Shown here piece after piece: positions 29,841 through 38,738 of a DNA stretch of 64,000 bases (position 1 is the first letter of the stretch; every line of letters begins with the position of its first letter). Where the stretch lies: NCBI GenBank assembly GCA_017480785.1, contig JAFURZ010000007.1:62001-126000 (forward strand), written 5' to 3'. The translations under genes were made by a program, and so were the position numbers. The notes beneath the pieces are model-generated. The model ran no database searches. It was not told the origin of the DNA and was given only the letters and a program-made list of their open reading frames with translations. Source of the DNA: Bacteroidales bacterium (GTDB lineage Bacteria; Bacteroidota; Bacteroidia; Bacteroidales; P3).

Positions 29841-31721
29841 ATGAAACGCAACAGAAACACTTTACTCTCTTTCCTTCAAAGGCTCACTTCAAGTCCCGGA
29901 ATTCTCGCCTGTATCCTGATTGTTGTCGGGGCCGCCCTACGGGTAGGGAGCATGTTCGGGCCACTGACGCACGACGAACTCAGCGCCATCTGCCGGCTGC
30001 AATACAGCAATCTGTCCGATGTGCTGACCTACGGTGTCAAGCTGGGCGACACCCACCCCGGCGGCGTCCAGGTGCTGATGTGGTTGTGGTCGCAACTGTT
30101 TGGAACGTCGGCCATCGCCATAAGGCTGCCGTTCGTGCTGATGGGCATCGCCACCCTGCCGCTCGTCTACGCCATCGGCCGCCGCTGGTATGGCGAATGG
30201 AGCGCCTTGCTGCCACTGGCTGTGATGGCAGTGAGCCAATACACGGTCTACTATTCCGTCTTGGCACGTCCCTATTGTGCCGGACTGTTCTTTGTCCTCT
30301 GCGCCCTTTATGTGCTGACGCTTATGGTGCGTGAAGACCGCTTCTCGCTTCCGCGGATTGCCCTTTTCGCTGTATTTGAAGCCTGTTGCGCCTACACCCA
30401 CTATTTCTGTTCCCTGACCGCCTTGCTGATGGCCTGCGGGGCCCTCTTCTTTGTCGGGCGGCGCCACATGCTGCGCTACCTGGCCGCCTGCATCGGGGCG
30501 GTGCTGCTATTCGCGCCACATCTGGGTATCACGCTCTACCAACTGTTTGAGTACAAAGGCGTCGGAGGTTGGCTGGGAGCCCCCACTCCGGTCTTTGCCT
30601 TGGATTTCCTCCAGTACCTCACACACCATTCGCTGCCGGCCGCCCTAGTTGCCGTGGCGGCGTATGCCCTGCTGTTCCGCCGGGCCAGCGTGCGGCGGCA
30701 CTGGAAGCTGATGGTGGCGGCACTGGCGGTGGGATTGCTGCCGATGGTGATTGGCTATGTCTATTCTGTGGCGGTAAATCCGCTGCTTCAGTTCTCCGGC
30801 CTTGTCTTCGCCTTCCCGTTTTTCCTGCTGGCCCTTGCCGGAGGCGTCAGCGAGAAGCCATGGGGGTGGCGTACGGCCGCCATCACCGCGGTGTACGTGC
30901 TCGTAAAGGTCACCACATTGTTTTTTACCCGCCGGCATTTCGTCATGCTCCAAAAGGAATGGGTGCAGGCTGCCGTGGAGTTGGCTCACGATGCCCGCAG
31001 CCGCTATGGCAACGACCGGGTGGCCTGCCTCTTCGGCCTCTCGCCCGACAAGGTGGAATACTATGATTCCTCTCTGCATATCATGCCGCCGGAGGTGATG
31101 AGCGACGCGGCACGTCTGGACAGCGCACTGGCCCACTGCGATGCTCCGTATATAGCCACCGCCGGCATTATGGACCCCACCATAATGCACCTCGTCCACC
31201 AGCATTACCCGTCGCTTCTACAGGTACGCCCTTGCGTGGTTGCCGAAGCCTGCCTGTTTGGGCGCCAGGTCTCGGACAAGACGATTGACATCGACGCCCT
31301 GGCCACGTTCAATGTCGAACGGCCGATGAGGACTCTTGACGGCGAGTTCCAGGATATTCTCGACACAACACTGGGTTGCCTGGTCGACAACCGCTTCGCC
31401 TATGTGGAGACCGAGGTCACCTTCATCCGGACCGACACGAGCGACAAAAGACTGTTTTTGGTAAACCAACTGGTGCGCAGAGGCAAGAGCGTCGACTGGC
31501 GCGAGACGCACACCCCGATTCGTGTCTCTGACAGCCTCTATGTCTACTCTTTGCCTATTCGTATCGAGAACGCAGTGAAGCACCATCGCCACCTGAGGCA
31601 TACCAAACTGGCAATATATCTGTGGAATCCCGACGGAGCCATAGGCATCCAGCCCATCTCATGCCATATACGGGTGATTCCCACCACCCCATGGCCCTAC
31701 TCTGTGCTTGAGGAGCTCTAG
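29841..31721 (+). CDS. GT-C family membrane glycosyltransferase (ArnT/PMT-like)
   Basis: 626 residues from ATG 29841. The first 370 residues contain about ten membrane spans. The first periplasmic loop holds FGPLTHDELSAICRL, with the acidic Asp-Glu typical of GT-C enzymes that use polyprenyl-phosphate sugars, and HPGGVQVLMWLWSQLFG fits PMT_2. The last 250 residues are soluble. It probably adds a sugar to a lipid, glycan or protein on the outer face of the inner membrane. Its stop overlaps the stop of the convergent nuclease gene by four bases. Confidence 0.8.
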   Translation: MKRNRNTLLSFLQRLTSSPGILACILIVVGAALRVGSMFGPLTHDELSAICRLQYSNLSDVLTYGVKLGDTHPGGVQVLMWLWSQLFGTSAIAIRLPFVLMGIATLPLVYAIGRRWYGEWSALLPLAVMAVSQYTVYYSVLARPYCAGLFFVLCALYVLTLMVREDRFSLPRIALFAVFEACCAYTHYFCSLTALLMACGALFFVGRRHMLRYLAACIGAVLLFAPHLGITLYQLFEYKGVGGWLGAPTPVFALDFLQYLTHHSLPAALVAVAAYALLFRRASVRRHWKLMVAALAVGLLPMVIGYVYSVAVNPLLQFSGLVFAFPFFLLALAGGVSEKPWGWRTAAITAVYVLVKVTTLFFTRRHFVMLQKEWVQAAVELAHDARSRYGNDRVACLFGLSPDKVEYYDSSLHIMPPEVMSDAARLDSALAHCDAPYIATAGIMDPTIMHLVHQHYPSLLQVRPCVVAEACLFGRQVSDKTIDIDALATFNVERPMRTLDGEFQDILDTTLGCLVDNRFAYVETEVTFIRTDTSDKRLFLVNQLVRRGKSVDWRETHTPIRVSDSLYVYSLPIRIENAVKHHRHLRHTKLAIYLWNPDGAIGIQPISCHIRVIPTTPWPYSVLEEL

Positions 31722-32374
31722 AAGAGCGACATCTGGCGGACGCCTTGCTGGCAGTAGTGCTGGTAGGGGCAGGCGTAGGGTTCGAGGCAGTGCTGACCCG
31801 TGGGGGTGGCGGGCTCGCCGTGGGCAAGGATGTCCTTCATGGCGGCGATGTTGGCGGCCACGGTGTCGGCCTGGGCGGCGAGGTCTTCCGTCAGGTCGAC
31901 GGTTTGGAAACCGCTCTCGTTGTAAACAATGTTGAAAGTATGGATGCGGCGGCAATGTGAGATGACGTAGTGCTGGACGGCAGCATCTTTGCGATAGGTG
32001 TCGCTGAGCTGGCTGCCGGACTTGACCTCGTAGATGTCTAACGAGCCGTCCTCGCGCTGGCAGACCACGTCGGCAAGGACCAGCACGTCGTCGTATTGGA
32101 AGCCGGCCTCGAAGAGGACGGCGGCGGGGTTCTCGTCCAGCAGGGCGACCGTGCGCTCGGGATAGGCGTCGACTTTGCGGCCGAGCTCGGCGCTGAGGTC
32201 GAGGGCAGCGGGGAAGGTGGACTTGAAGGCGTACTCGAAGTCGCGGCCGGCATCGAAGCGGCGCATCTGCTCGCGGGTGTAGCGCGCCAGGCGCGGCTGA
32301 TAGACGTCGAGCCACAGGGCCCGCTCGCACTGCAGGCCTCGGATGTATTTGCTCTTGCTCAGCAGATGGCTCAT
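31718..32374 (-). CDS. PD-(D/E)XK nuclease, Cas4/DUF2779-like
   Basis: 218 residues from MSHLLSKSKYIRGLQCERALWL. Nuclease residues are VLVLADVVCQ and LDIYEVKSG (Asp...Glu-x-Lys), followed by AAVQHYV. An early Cys (LQCERALWL) and three Cys at the C-terminus (CLEPYACPYQHYC) could bind an iron-sulfur cluster, as in Cas4 and AddB. No CRISPR genes are nearby. It probably acts on DNA ends. A truncated second copy of its 3' end is at 29460. Confidence 0.75.
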   Translation of the reverse strand: MSHLLSKSKYIRGLQCERALWLDVYQPRLARYTREQMRRFDAGRDFEYAFKSTFPAALDLSAELGRKVDAYPERTVALLDENPAAVLFEAGFQYDDVLVLADVVCQREDGSLDIYEVKSGSQLSDTYRKDAAVQHYVISHCRRIHTFNIVYNESGFQTVDLTEDLAAQADTVAANIAAMKDILAHGEPATPTGQHCLEPYACPYQHYCQQGVRQMSLF

Positions 32375-32387
32375 ACTTTCTTTTTTC

Positions 32388-32474
32388 CTCAATCAGAACT
32401 AAAAGAACAAAAAGAAATTCTAATTGTTCTGATTGAGATTAAAACTTCTGATAGTTCTTTTAGTTCTGATTGAG
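32388..32474. repeat. palindrome overlapping the end of the LOG-family gene
   Basis: 21-bp perfect arms beginning CTCAATCAGAACTAAAAG, at 32388-32408 and 32454-32474, with a third related GTTCTGATTGAG inside the loop. The right arm contains the last codons and stop of the LOG gene, so the repeat looks like a copy of the gene's own tail. Confidence 0.8.
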
Positions 32475-32996
32475 AATATCAAAGAGTTCTTCTACAGAAG
32501 CCACCGTGTGCAGGGCGGTCTCGGCGTCGTGGCGGACGAAGCCGGCGTCGTGCATCACGCGGAGCTGGGCGAGGAAGGGGTCGTAGAAGTCGTCCAAGTT
32601 GAGCAGCACCATCGGTTTATTGAGGTGCTGGAGCTGGTTGGCCACCATGACTTCGGAGACCTCGTCGAGGGTGCCGATACCGCCGGGGAGGGCGACGAAA
32701 GCGTCGCTGTGGGCGATGAGGTATTCCTTGCGCTCGGCCATGGTGCTGACGCGGACGAGTTCGGTGACGGGCTGCGAGCGGATGACGGCCTCGCTGAAGA
32801 TGGTGGGGATGACGGCGACGACGGTGCCGCCGCGCTCCATGGCGGCGCCGCTGACCTCACCCATGAGGCCGAGGTTGCTGCCGCCGTAGAGGAGGGTGTG
32901 GCCCTCGTCGGCGAGGCGGCGGCCGAGGGCACGCGCCACGGCGGCGTATTCTTCGTTCTTCGGGCTCGACGACCCGCAAAAGACTGAAATATTCAT
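32460..32996 (-). CDS. LOG-family nucleotide 5'-monophosphate phosphoribohydrolase
   Basis: 178 residues with a Rossmann-like fold. FCGSSSPKN at the start, GGSNLGLMGEVSGAA and the signature PGGIGTLDEV that binds the ribose-phosphate of AMP. The family (TIGR00730) releases the base from nucleotide monophosphates and is often annotated as cytokinin-activating or lysine decarboxylase-like. In bacteria its role is purine salvage or stress. Confidence 0.9.
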   Translation of the reverse strand: MNISVFCGSSSPKNEEYAAVARALGRRLADEGHTLLYGGSNLGLMGEVSGAAMERGGTVVAVIPTIFSEAVIRSQPVTELVRVSTMAERKEYLIAHSDAFVALPGGIGTLDEVSEVMVANQLQHLNKPMVLLNLDDFYDPFLAQLRVMHDAGFVRHDAETALHTVASVEELFDILNQN

Positions 32997-33101
32997 ATCA
33001 TTGATAACGCGGAAGCGGGGAAATTATTGCCCCGAGAGGCGACGTAGTGCACTTTTTCACCGCCAAATACAAATATATTTGCCCACCTCGAAGAAAAGTA
33101 G

Positions 33102-33110
33102 TAATTTTGC
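33102..33110 (+). promoter_or_regulatory. -7 element of the HSDR_N-domain gene
   Basis: TAATTTTGC 8 bases before the ATG at 33119, giving a very short leader. Confidence 0.6.
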
Positions 33111-33118
33111 AATCGATT

Positions 33119-33565
33119 ATGGATACAACCAATATACAGGTACGCGAACAGCCCGACGGACGATGCGAGGTACTCGACCCCGTGCGGAAACGGTGGGTGG
33201 CGCTGACGCCCGAAGAGGAGGTGCGCCAACAGACCATCCGCCTGCTCCACCACCGCTACGGCTATCCCCTGGAACTCATGCAGGTGGAGGGAGCCATTAC
33301 CGTCAACGGGCAGACGCGCCGCTGCGACATCGTGGTCTACTCCACCAGTGGCCAGCCACGCCTCATCGTGGAGTGCAAACGACCCGACGTACCCATCAAC
33401 CAGAAAGTATGCGACCAAGCCTGTCGCTACAATACAGTGCTCCAGGTGCCACTCCTGCTGCTCACCAACGGCAGACAACAGATAATCATAGAGATAGACT
33501 ACCACAAGCGTTCCCTACGCCAACTTGCCGACCTGCCTTTTTTCTTAAATAATGTTAACGGCTGA
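33119..33565 (+). CDS. stand-alone HSDR_N-type nuclease domain protein
   Basis: 148 residues. The core is RCDIVVYSTSGQPRLIVECKRPD, with Asp and Glu-x-Lys of a PD-(D/E)XK fold, as in the N-terminal domain of type I restriction R subunits. QVEGAITVNGQTRR precedes it. No helicase or methylase is present beside it, so it is an orphan domain, common in Bacteroidales. Start chosen at MDTTNIQV because of the promoter. Confidence 0.8.
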   Translation: MDTTNIQVREQPDGRCEVLDPVRKRWVALTPEEEVRQQTIRLLHHRYGYPLELMQVEGAITVNGQTRRCDIVVYSTSGQPRLIVECKRPDVPINQKVCDQACRYNTVLQVPLLLLTNGRQQIIIEIDYHKRSLRQLADLPFFLNNVNG

Positions 33566-33597
33566 GCCAAATGGGCCTCCTTCTACGTCTATAGGCC

Positions 33598-34059
33598 ATG
33601 AAAGCAGCACGCAAGCGGCACATCCTGGAAGAGCACTACCTTGACTTCTACAGCCGGGCAGTTACCATCCTCAACGACGAGGATGACGCCAAGGATGCGG
33701 TGCAGGAGGCTGTGGTGAAGACGCTGGTGCATGTGGGGGTGCGCGATATGGTGGCCTATTGCTATCGTGCCACCGAACGCGAATGCATCAACATCCTGCG
33801 CTACAAGAGCCGGCTGCAGGAGTACGACGAGCAAACGACTCCCGCCAGCCACTCCCAGGACGCCGCACTGCACCGCCAGATGAGCGAATGCCGCAGGCTG
33901 CTGCTGCCCATGGAACAGCGGGTGCTGGAGCTGCGACACGACCACGGCTACACCATCCACGAGACCGCCGCGCAGGTAAGCCTCAGTCCCGCCACCGTCA
34001 AGCGGCTGCAGGCCAGCGCCGAAAAGAAATTGAAGTACAACATGACACACGAGATATGA
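33598..34059 (+). CDS. ECF-type RNA polymerase sigma factor
   Basis: 153 residues. Region 2 is at the N-terminus (YLDFYSRAVTILNDEDDAKDAVQEAVVKTL), with region 4 helix-turn-helix at HDHGYTIHETAAQVSLSPATVKRLQASAEKKLK. It heads a three-gene operon with ATGA overlaps, the usual Bacteroidota layout of sigma, anti-sigma and secreted protein. Confidence 0.9.
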   Translation: MKAARKRHILEEHYLDFYSRAVTILNDEDDAKDAVQEAVVKTLVHVGVRDMVAYCYRATERECINILRYKSRLQEYDEQTTPASHSQDAALHRQMSECRRLLLPMEQRVLELRHDHGYTIHETAAQVSLSPATVKRLQASAEKKLKYNMTHEI

Positions 34060-34526
34060 AGAATCCTGAAATAGAACAACTGCTGACCCGCTATCGCGAG
34101 GGGTCGCTGAGCGACAGCGAGCTGGCCGAGCTCAACCGCCTGACCGGCCGCGACACCCTGATGGACAACGCCTGCCGACGGGCCGACGGCATCATACGCC
34201 GTCGCCGGGCCTCCCTCTTCACCGTCGCAGGCCTGCTGGTGGCAGGAGCCACCACATGGACCCTCCTCAACCCGCAGCACAGCGAGGCAACCATGGTGGC
34301 CGAAGCCGTAGTGCCCGAGGTGGTGCTGCCGGCCGCTCCCGAGCCGGCCGTGGAGCAGGCGGCACAAGTCAAAGCCACCGAGCACAAACCCGTCGCCACC
34401 ACACAGCCACGGCGCACAGACACACAACCACTCCCCGCCATGGCCGACGAGCCGGTGGTGGTGTGCAACAACCAGTGCGAAGCCGACTCCGTCATCAGCG
34501 ACATCTGGAAATTCCTCACGGTATGA
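34056..34526 (+). CDS. probable anti-sigma factor, single membrane span
   Basis: 156 residues from the ATG overlapping the sigma stop. The N-terminal 50 residues are cytoplasmic and helical (IEQLLTRYREGSLSDSELAELNRL, the short anti-sigma pattern). One span is ASLFTVAGLLVAGATTWTLL. The periplasmic part is Pro/Ala/Thr-rich. It would hold the sigma factor until a signal arrives. Translational coupling supports the pairing. Confidence 0.78.
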   Translation: MKNPEIEQLLTRYREGSLSDSELAELNRLTGRDTLMDNACRRADGIIRRRRASLFTVAGLLVAGATTWTLLNPQHSEATMVAEAVVPEVVLPAAPEPAVEQAAQVKATEHKPVATTQPRRTDTQPLPAMADEPVVVCNNQCEADSVISDIWKFLTV

Positions 34527-34990
34527 GAAACTTTTGCATCCTCATGATAATGGTACTGGCGGCGACGCAAAGCGTCGCCGCACAGACCGAACTCTACCAG
34601 CGCTATGCCGCGCAGCCCGACGTCAAGGTGGCCTCGGTGAGCAACTTCGCCCTCGACAGCACGTCGAAGGTCGACGTCACCGTCATCGCTGCCGAGGACG
34701 ACGAGGGCTGGGAGTGGATGAGGCGCGAGTTCCACATCGGCGAACTGGCCCCCGAGCAGCAGGCCAGCCTGCGCGAGGGCAGCGACGTGGTGCTCTTCGC
34801 CCGCCGCAGCCGCAACAATCCGCGTGACAACGCACCCATCCGGGGCGAGAACATCGACATCGCCGCCAGCTGCTACATGGGCATCTCCTACCTCAGCCGC
34901 GCAGTCTACGTCTTCTGCGCCGACAGCGAGGAGGAATACGACGCCGTGGTGGCACTCCTCATCAAGAAGATAATGCACCAAAACCGCTGA
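34523..34990 (+). CDS. secreted protein, DUF4252-like
   Basis: 155 residues from the ATG overlapping the previous stop. Signal peptide MRNFCILMIMVLAATQSVAA, then TELYQRYAAQPDVKVASVSN, the early pattern of DUF4252 proteins that accompany ECF operons in Bacteroidetes. Two Cys lie in the C-terminal half. Role unknown, probably the sensed or regulated envelope component. Confidence 0.72.
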   Translation: MRNFCILMIMVLAATQSVAAQTELYQRYAAQPDVKVASVSNFALDSTSKVDVTVIAAEDDEGWEWMRREFHIGELAPEQQASLREGSDVVLFARRSRNNPRDNAPIRGENIDIAASCYMGISYLSRAVYVFCADSEEEYDAVVALLIKKIMHQNR

Positions 34991-35001
34991 CGCGGCGGCG
35001 C

Positions 35002-35717
35002 TTAAAGAAATACAATTTCTTTCATGCCGCACGAGAGGTAGCGCCCGTCGGAGGCCGTGAGCAGCAGGCGACCGTGCGGGTCGACGCCAGTGATGGTGGC
35101 CTCCAGCGTCTCTTCTTTGTAGATATACCGCGCGGGAACACCCAGGTTCATCAGGCGTTCCAGGTACTCCGCCTCGGGGTCGAGACCCGCCCGCAGATCG
35201 TCATACCTCTTTTCGATGCAATCCAACAGCCTGACCAGCAACGGTTCCAATTCATATAAACGCCCGGTCAGCAGGCTGAGCGAGGTAGGGTTGGGCACCC
35301 ACGAAGGGAACTCCCTCTGGTTGACATTGAGTCCGATGCCGCAGACGGCAGAAGCGATGGTGTCACCCTGCAGACGGGTGCTGACCAGCGTGCCGCAAAG
35401 CTTCTTCCCGCCGACATAAATATCGTTGGGCCACTTAATGCGAATTGAAAATTGAAAATTGAAAGGAAGTCTACCAAGGCCAGCGAGAGGGCCTCCGTCA
35501 GGCGGAACTGGCGGTCGGCCGGCAGGAACGCGGGGTGCAGCACCAGGCTGAAGGTGAGGTTCTGCCCCGGGGCTGCCTCCCAGTGATTGCCACGCTGCCC
35601 TATGCCCGCCGTCTGCTCCAGCGCCCAATAGCAAGTGAAGTCCTCCACCTCTGCCAGGTCGAGGGCTTCACAATAGCGGTTGGTCGACTCCAGCGAGTCG
35701 AACTTCTCGATTTTCAT
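35002..35717 (-). pseudogene. birA: biotin-[acetyl-CoA-carboxylase] ligase gene, broken in a heptamer repeat
   Basis: The N-terminal part (35717 down to about 35465) reads KIEKFDSLESTNRYCEALD, LEQTAGIGQRGNHWEAAPGQNL. The C-terminal part in another frame reads IKWPNDIYVGGKKLCGTLVSTRLQGD and GIGLNVNQ. These are the biotin ligase motifs in order, without an N-terminal DNA-binding domain. The two frames meet at GAATT-GAAAATT-GAAAATT (plus strand 35442-35460). One more 7-base unit, or two fewer, would restore a full gene of about 240 residues. As written the enzyme cannot be made, yet it is normally essential. Confidence 0.85.
35442..35464. repeat. GAAAATT heptamer repeat inside birA
   Basis: Same unit as the leaders at 16036 and 17131. 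Each unit changes the birA frame by one. Confidence 0.85.
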
Positions 35718-35794
35718 ATTCCTTCATCTCCCGCCTTCGGCGTAATCCATAAAACCAATCGGGTTTCCGGATTTCCGCGGAGCGGGGAGAAAAA

Positions 35795-36358
35795 TCAGAT
35801 GGACATGATTTCTTTCTCCTTGGCGGCGTAGATTTTGTCGCACTCGGCGATGTTCTTGTCGGTGATGTCCTGCAGTTCCTTCTCCACCTGCTTCACTTCG
35901 TCCTCGGGCACCGACTTGTCCTTCAGCTTCTTCACCTCGTCCATCACCTTGCGACGCACGTTGCGCACGTTCACCTTGGCGTTCTCCACCTCGGTCTTGG
36001 CCTGCTTGCATAGCTCTTTGCGGCGCTCTTCGGTGAGCGGCGGGATGACGATGCGCAGGATGTCGCCCTCATGGCGCGGGGTGAAACCCAGGTTGGCATC
36101 GAGGATGGCCTTGTTGATGGCGCCCACAAGGGTTTTCTCCCACGGCTGGATGACGATACTGCGGGCGTCGGGGGTGTTGATGTTGGCCACCTGGCTGATT
36201 TCGGTCATGGTGCCGTAGTAGTCCACCTTCACGCCGTCGAGCATGCCGGGGTTGGCCTTGCCGGCACGGATTTTGGCCAGCTCCTTGTCGAGGAAGCTGA
36301 GCGAGCTCTTCATGCTGTTCTTTGCCTCGTCGAGGCAGGCTTTCGATAAATCGTTCAT
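35795..36358 (-). CDS. frr: ribosome recycling factor
   Basis: 187 residues, usual length 185. KIRAGKANPGMLDGVKVDYYGTMTEISQVANI and RHEGDILRIVIPPLTEERRKEL are the conserved parts. It splits the post-termination ribosome together with EF-G. It lies downstream of pyrH on the same strand; the pair is a widespread translation/nucleotide operon. Confidence 0.97.
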   Translation of the reverse strand: MNDLSKACLDEAKNSMKSSLSFLDKELAKIRAGKANPGMLDGVKVDYYGTMTEISQVANINTPDARSIVIQPWEKTLVGAINKAILDANLGFTPRHEGDILRIVIPPLTEERRKELCKQAKTEVENAKVNVRNVRRKVMDEVKKLKDKSVPEDEVKQVEKELQDITDKNIAECDKIYAAKEKEIMSI

Positions 36359-36365
36359 ATTCTTG

Positions 36366-36405
36366 ATATTTTAATTTTCAACTTTCCACTTTCATCTCTC
36401 AACAA
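36366..36405 (-). repeat. heptamer-period leader before frr
   Basis: On the minus strand the leader approaching the frr ATG contains GAAAGTG, GAAAGTT, GAAAATT-type units in 7-base register, like the phage leaders. Confidence 0.6.
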
Positions 36406-37110
36406 TCAACACACCAGGGTGCCGATTTCCTCGCCCTCGGCCACGCGCAGCAGGTTGCCCGGCTGGTTCATGTCGAAGACATAGATGGGCAGGTGGTTGT
36501 CCTCGGCCAGGGCGAAGGCGGTGAGGTCCATGATTTTGAGTTTCTTCTCCAAGGCCTCGCCGTAGCTCAGACGCTGATACTTTGTGGCCGTGGGGTCTTT
36601 CTCGGGGTCGGCGGTGTAGACGCCGTCCACGCGGGTGCCCTTCAGAATGACGTCGGCCTGCACCTCGACGGCGCGGAGGGTCGAGGCGGTGTCGGTGGTG
36701 AAGAAGGGGTTGCCCGTGCCGCCGCCGATGATGACGACGCGCCCGTCCTGCATGGCCTCCACCGCACGGCGGCGGCTCATGGCCTTGCAGATGGGCTCGA
36801 TGGCGAGGCCGCCCAGCAGCTCGGTGCGCAGGCCCTGCTTCTCCAACTCGGCCTGCAGGGCCATACTGTTGATGAGAGTGGCCATCATGCCCATGTAGTC
36901 GCCCTGCACACGGTCCATGCCCTTCGAGGCACCGCTCAGGCCGCGGAAGATGTTGCCGCCGCCGATGACAATGGCCACCTGGCAGCCGCGTTCCACCACC
37001 GTCTTGATGTCGGTGGCATACTGTGTCAGCATCTGCGGGTCGATGCCGTAGCTTTGGGTACCCATGAGCGACTCGCCGCTCAATTTCAACAATACTCGGT
37101 TGTATTTCAT
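36406..37110 (-). CDS. pyrH: UMP kinase
   Basis: 234 residues, standard length. [11 protein letters not shown] at the start, [24 protein letters not shown] and the C-terminal [13 protein letters not shown] belong to the amino-acid-kinase fold family of bacterial UMP kinases. It makes UDP for RNA and for envelope sugars. Transcribed toward frr. Confidence 0.97.
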   Translation of the reverse strand: MKYNRVLLKLSGESLMGTQSYGIDPQMLTQYATDIKTVVERGCQVAIVIGGGNIFRGLSGASKGMDRVQGDYMGMMATLINSMALQAELEKQGLRTELLGGLAIEPICKAMSRRRAVEAMQDGRVVIIGGGTGNPFFTTDTASTLRAVEVQADVILKGTRVDGVYTADPEKDPTATKYQRLSYGEALEKKLKIMDLTAFALAEDNHLPIYVFDMNQPGNLLRVAEGEEIGTLVC

Positions 37111-37608
37111 TGCGTTTATTTATTTATCATTCAGTCGTTTCGCCGAAACCTTCAGTCGAATTCAACCATGCGAAAATAGGAAAAATATTTCATACCTGCA
37201 AGAAAAAAGTGCACCCCCTCCACACGAGCGCCGACCGAGGGGTGCCGGATAAACAATTACCTCGCACACGATATACTTTTTATCTTCCCCTACTCTTCTC
37301 CTACTCGAGTAAAAGTTGAGAAGGCGATGAGTAGGCGTTGGGTAGGAGATGAGTAGGAGATGGTCCGGATTATCTACTGAATATCAGTAGATTAAACTAC
37401 ACTTTATTCTATTGCACTGGATTACACGTACTTATGGTGTTTCGAGGTGGTTGTTCAGGTGAGCGGGATGCGGCGGGGAGGAGGGCGAAAGGGTGGGGTC
37501 CGGGGAGAGGACGGCGGGAGGGCGGTTTCCTAATTAAATCGCGCACGACCTATTTTATTTGCTTCCTCACACAATAAAAACGGCAGGGAAAACGTTAGGC
37601 GGAACACT
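37111..37608. other. 500-base gene-free gap
   Basis: Divergent region between pyrH and the PqqD-like gene. It holds GCACCCC/GGGGTGC arms (37211-37217 with 37239-37245), an inverted CTCCTACTC/GAGTAGGAG pair in a GAGTAGG-rich stretch (about 37300-37360) and a CTACTGA-ATA-TCAGTAG palindrome (37374-37390). No convincing gene or clean -7/-33 promoter is seen. Confidence 0.6.
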
Positions 37609-37878
37609 ATGAGAATTGACAGCAGAAAGAAGATTCGCCACGTGTCGGGCGAGAACATCATCCTGATGCAGGCCGACGGCATGGCCGACATGACACAGGT
37701 GGTGGCGTTCAACGAGAGCGCACTGGAGCTATACAACCAGCTGAACGGACGCGAGTTCGGCGACGAGGACGTGGTGCGGGCCATCACGGACACCTACGGC
37801 GTGGACGAGGCGACGGCACGGGCCGACGCCGCCGCATGGGTGAAAAGCATGCGTGAACAGAAACTTATTCTCGACTGA
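37609..37878 (+). CDS. PqqD-family protein
   Basis: 89 residues: MRIDSRKKIRHVSGENIILMQADG, then ALELYNQLNGREFGDEDVVRAITDTYGVDEATARADAAAWVKSMREQKLI. This is a winged-helix peptide-recognition domain (RRE) as used to bind RiPP precursor peptides. Next to an HprK-like kinase and a peptidase-type protein. No precursor peptide or radical SAM protein was found nearby. It overlaps the next start by one base. Confidence 0.8.
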   Translation: MRIDSRKKIRHVSGENIILMQADGMADMTQVVAFNESALELYNQLNGREFGDEDVVRAITDTYGVDEATARADAAAWVKSMREQKLILD

Positions 37879-38738
37879 TGGGCACTGCGACACTCGGCAT
37901 CGGAGGCATCACCCTGACGCTCGACGGGGACACGTCCCTGGCGCGGGCGTTGGCGCTGCCGGGCATGCGCGAGTTTATGGCTGTCGGCACCGAGGCTGAC
38001 TGCATAGAGGTGAGGCTCGACCGGCCGCTGGCGCTGCCGCCATACCGCTGGCTGCACCGCTTCGACATAGCCGACGGGACGGCGGAATGCCGCTTCGGCA
38101 TCGACGCCGAGGGGGTGTACCACTTCACCTTCGGCGACAGCGGACTGTTGCAGTTCGACCCGCGGCAGCCCGACACCGTATGCCTCAACACCATTGACGA
38201 CCCCAACTTGCTGCGCTTCGCGATGTGGACGGCCTACGCCATGGCGGGGCTGTGGCGCGGGGCGGTGCCGGTGCATGCGTCGGCGGTGGTGTGGCGCGGC
38301 CAGGCCGTGCTGTGCCTCGGCGAGAGCGGCACGGGCAAGAGCACGCACACGCACCTCTGGACCACCCACTTCGACGGGGCCTGGCTGCTCAACGACGACA
38401 GCCCCATCGTGAGGCTCAGGGAGGGCCGCGTGTGGGCCTACGGCTCGCCCTGGAGCGGCAAGAGTCCCTGCTTCCACCGCGAGGGGGTGCCCGTGGCGGC
38501 GCTGATACGCCTTGAACAGAGGCCGGCGAACAGCATCCGCCGGCTCGGCACCATCGAGGCCTTCACCGCCCTGCATCCAAGCTGTCCGCCGGCGCTGGCG
38601 CACGACGAGCGCTGCACCGACCTGATGGTCGACTTCGTCGGCGGCGTGATAGGCAACGTGCCGCTGTTCCGCCTCGGCTGCCGCCCCGACCGCGAGGCCG
38701 CCGAGCTGAGCCGCAACACTATATTCCCGGAAACATGA
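37878..38738 (+). CDS. HPr-kinase-like P-loop protein
   Basis: 286 residues. CLGESGTGKSTHTHLW is a Walker A of the HprK/serine kinase type. AGLWRGAVPVHASAVVWRGQAV and LLNDDSPIVRLREG (acidic pair) follow the family order. Such proteins, paired with PqqD-like partners, appear in modification clusters of small peptides, where they phosphorylate a Ser. The substrate is unknown here. Confidence 0.78.
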   Translation: MGTATLGIGGITLTLDGDTSLARALALPGMREFMAVGTEADCIEVRLDRPLALPPYRWLHRFDIADGTAECRFGIDAEGVYHFTFGDSGLLQFDPRQPDTVCLNTIDDPNLLRFAMWTAYAMAGLWRGAVPVHASAVVWRGQAVLCLGESGTGKSTHTHLWTTHFDGAWLLNDDSPIVRLREGRVWAYGSPWSGKSPCFHREGVPVAALIRLEQRPANSIRRLGTIEAFTALHPSCPPALAHDERCTDLMVDFVGGVIGNVPLFRLGCRPDREAAELSRNTIFPET

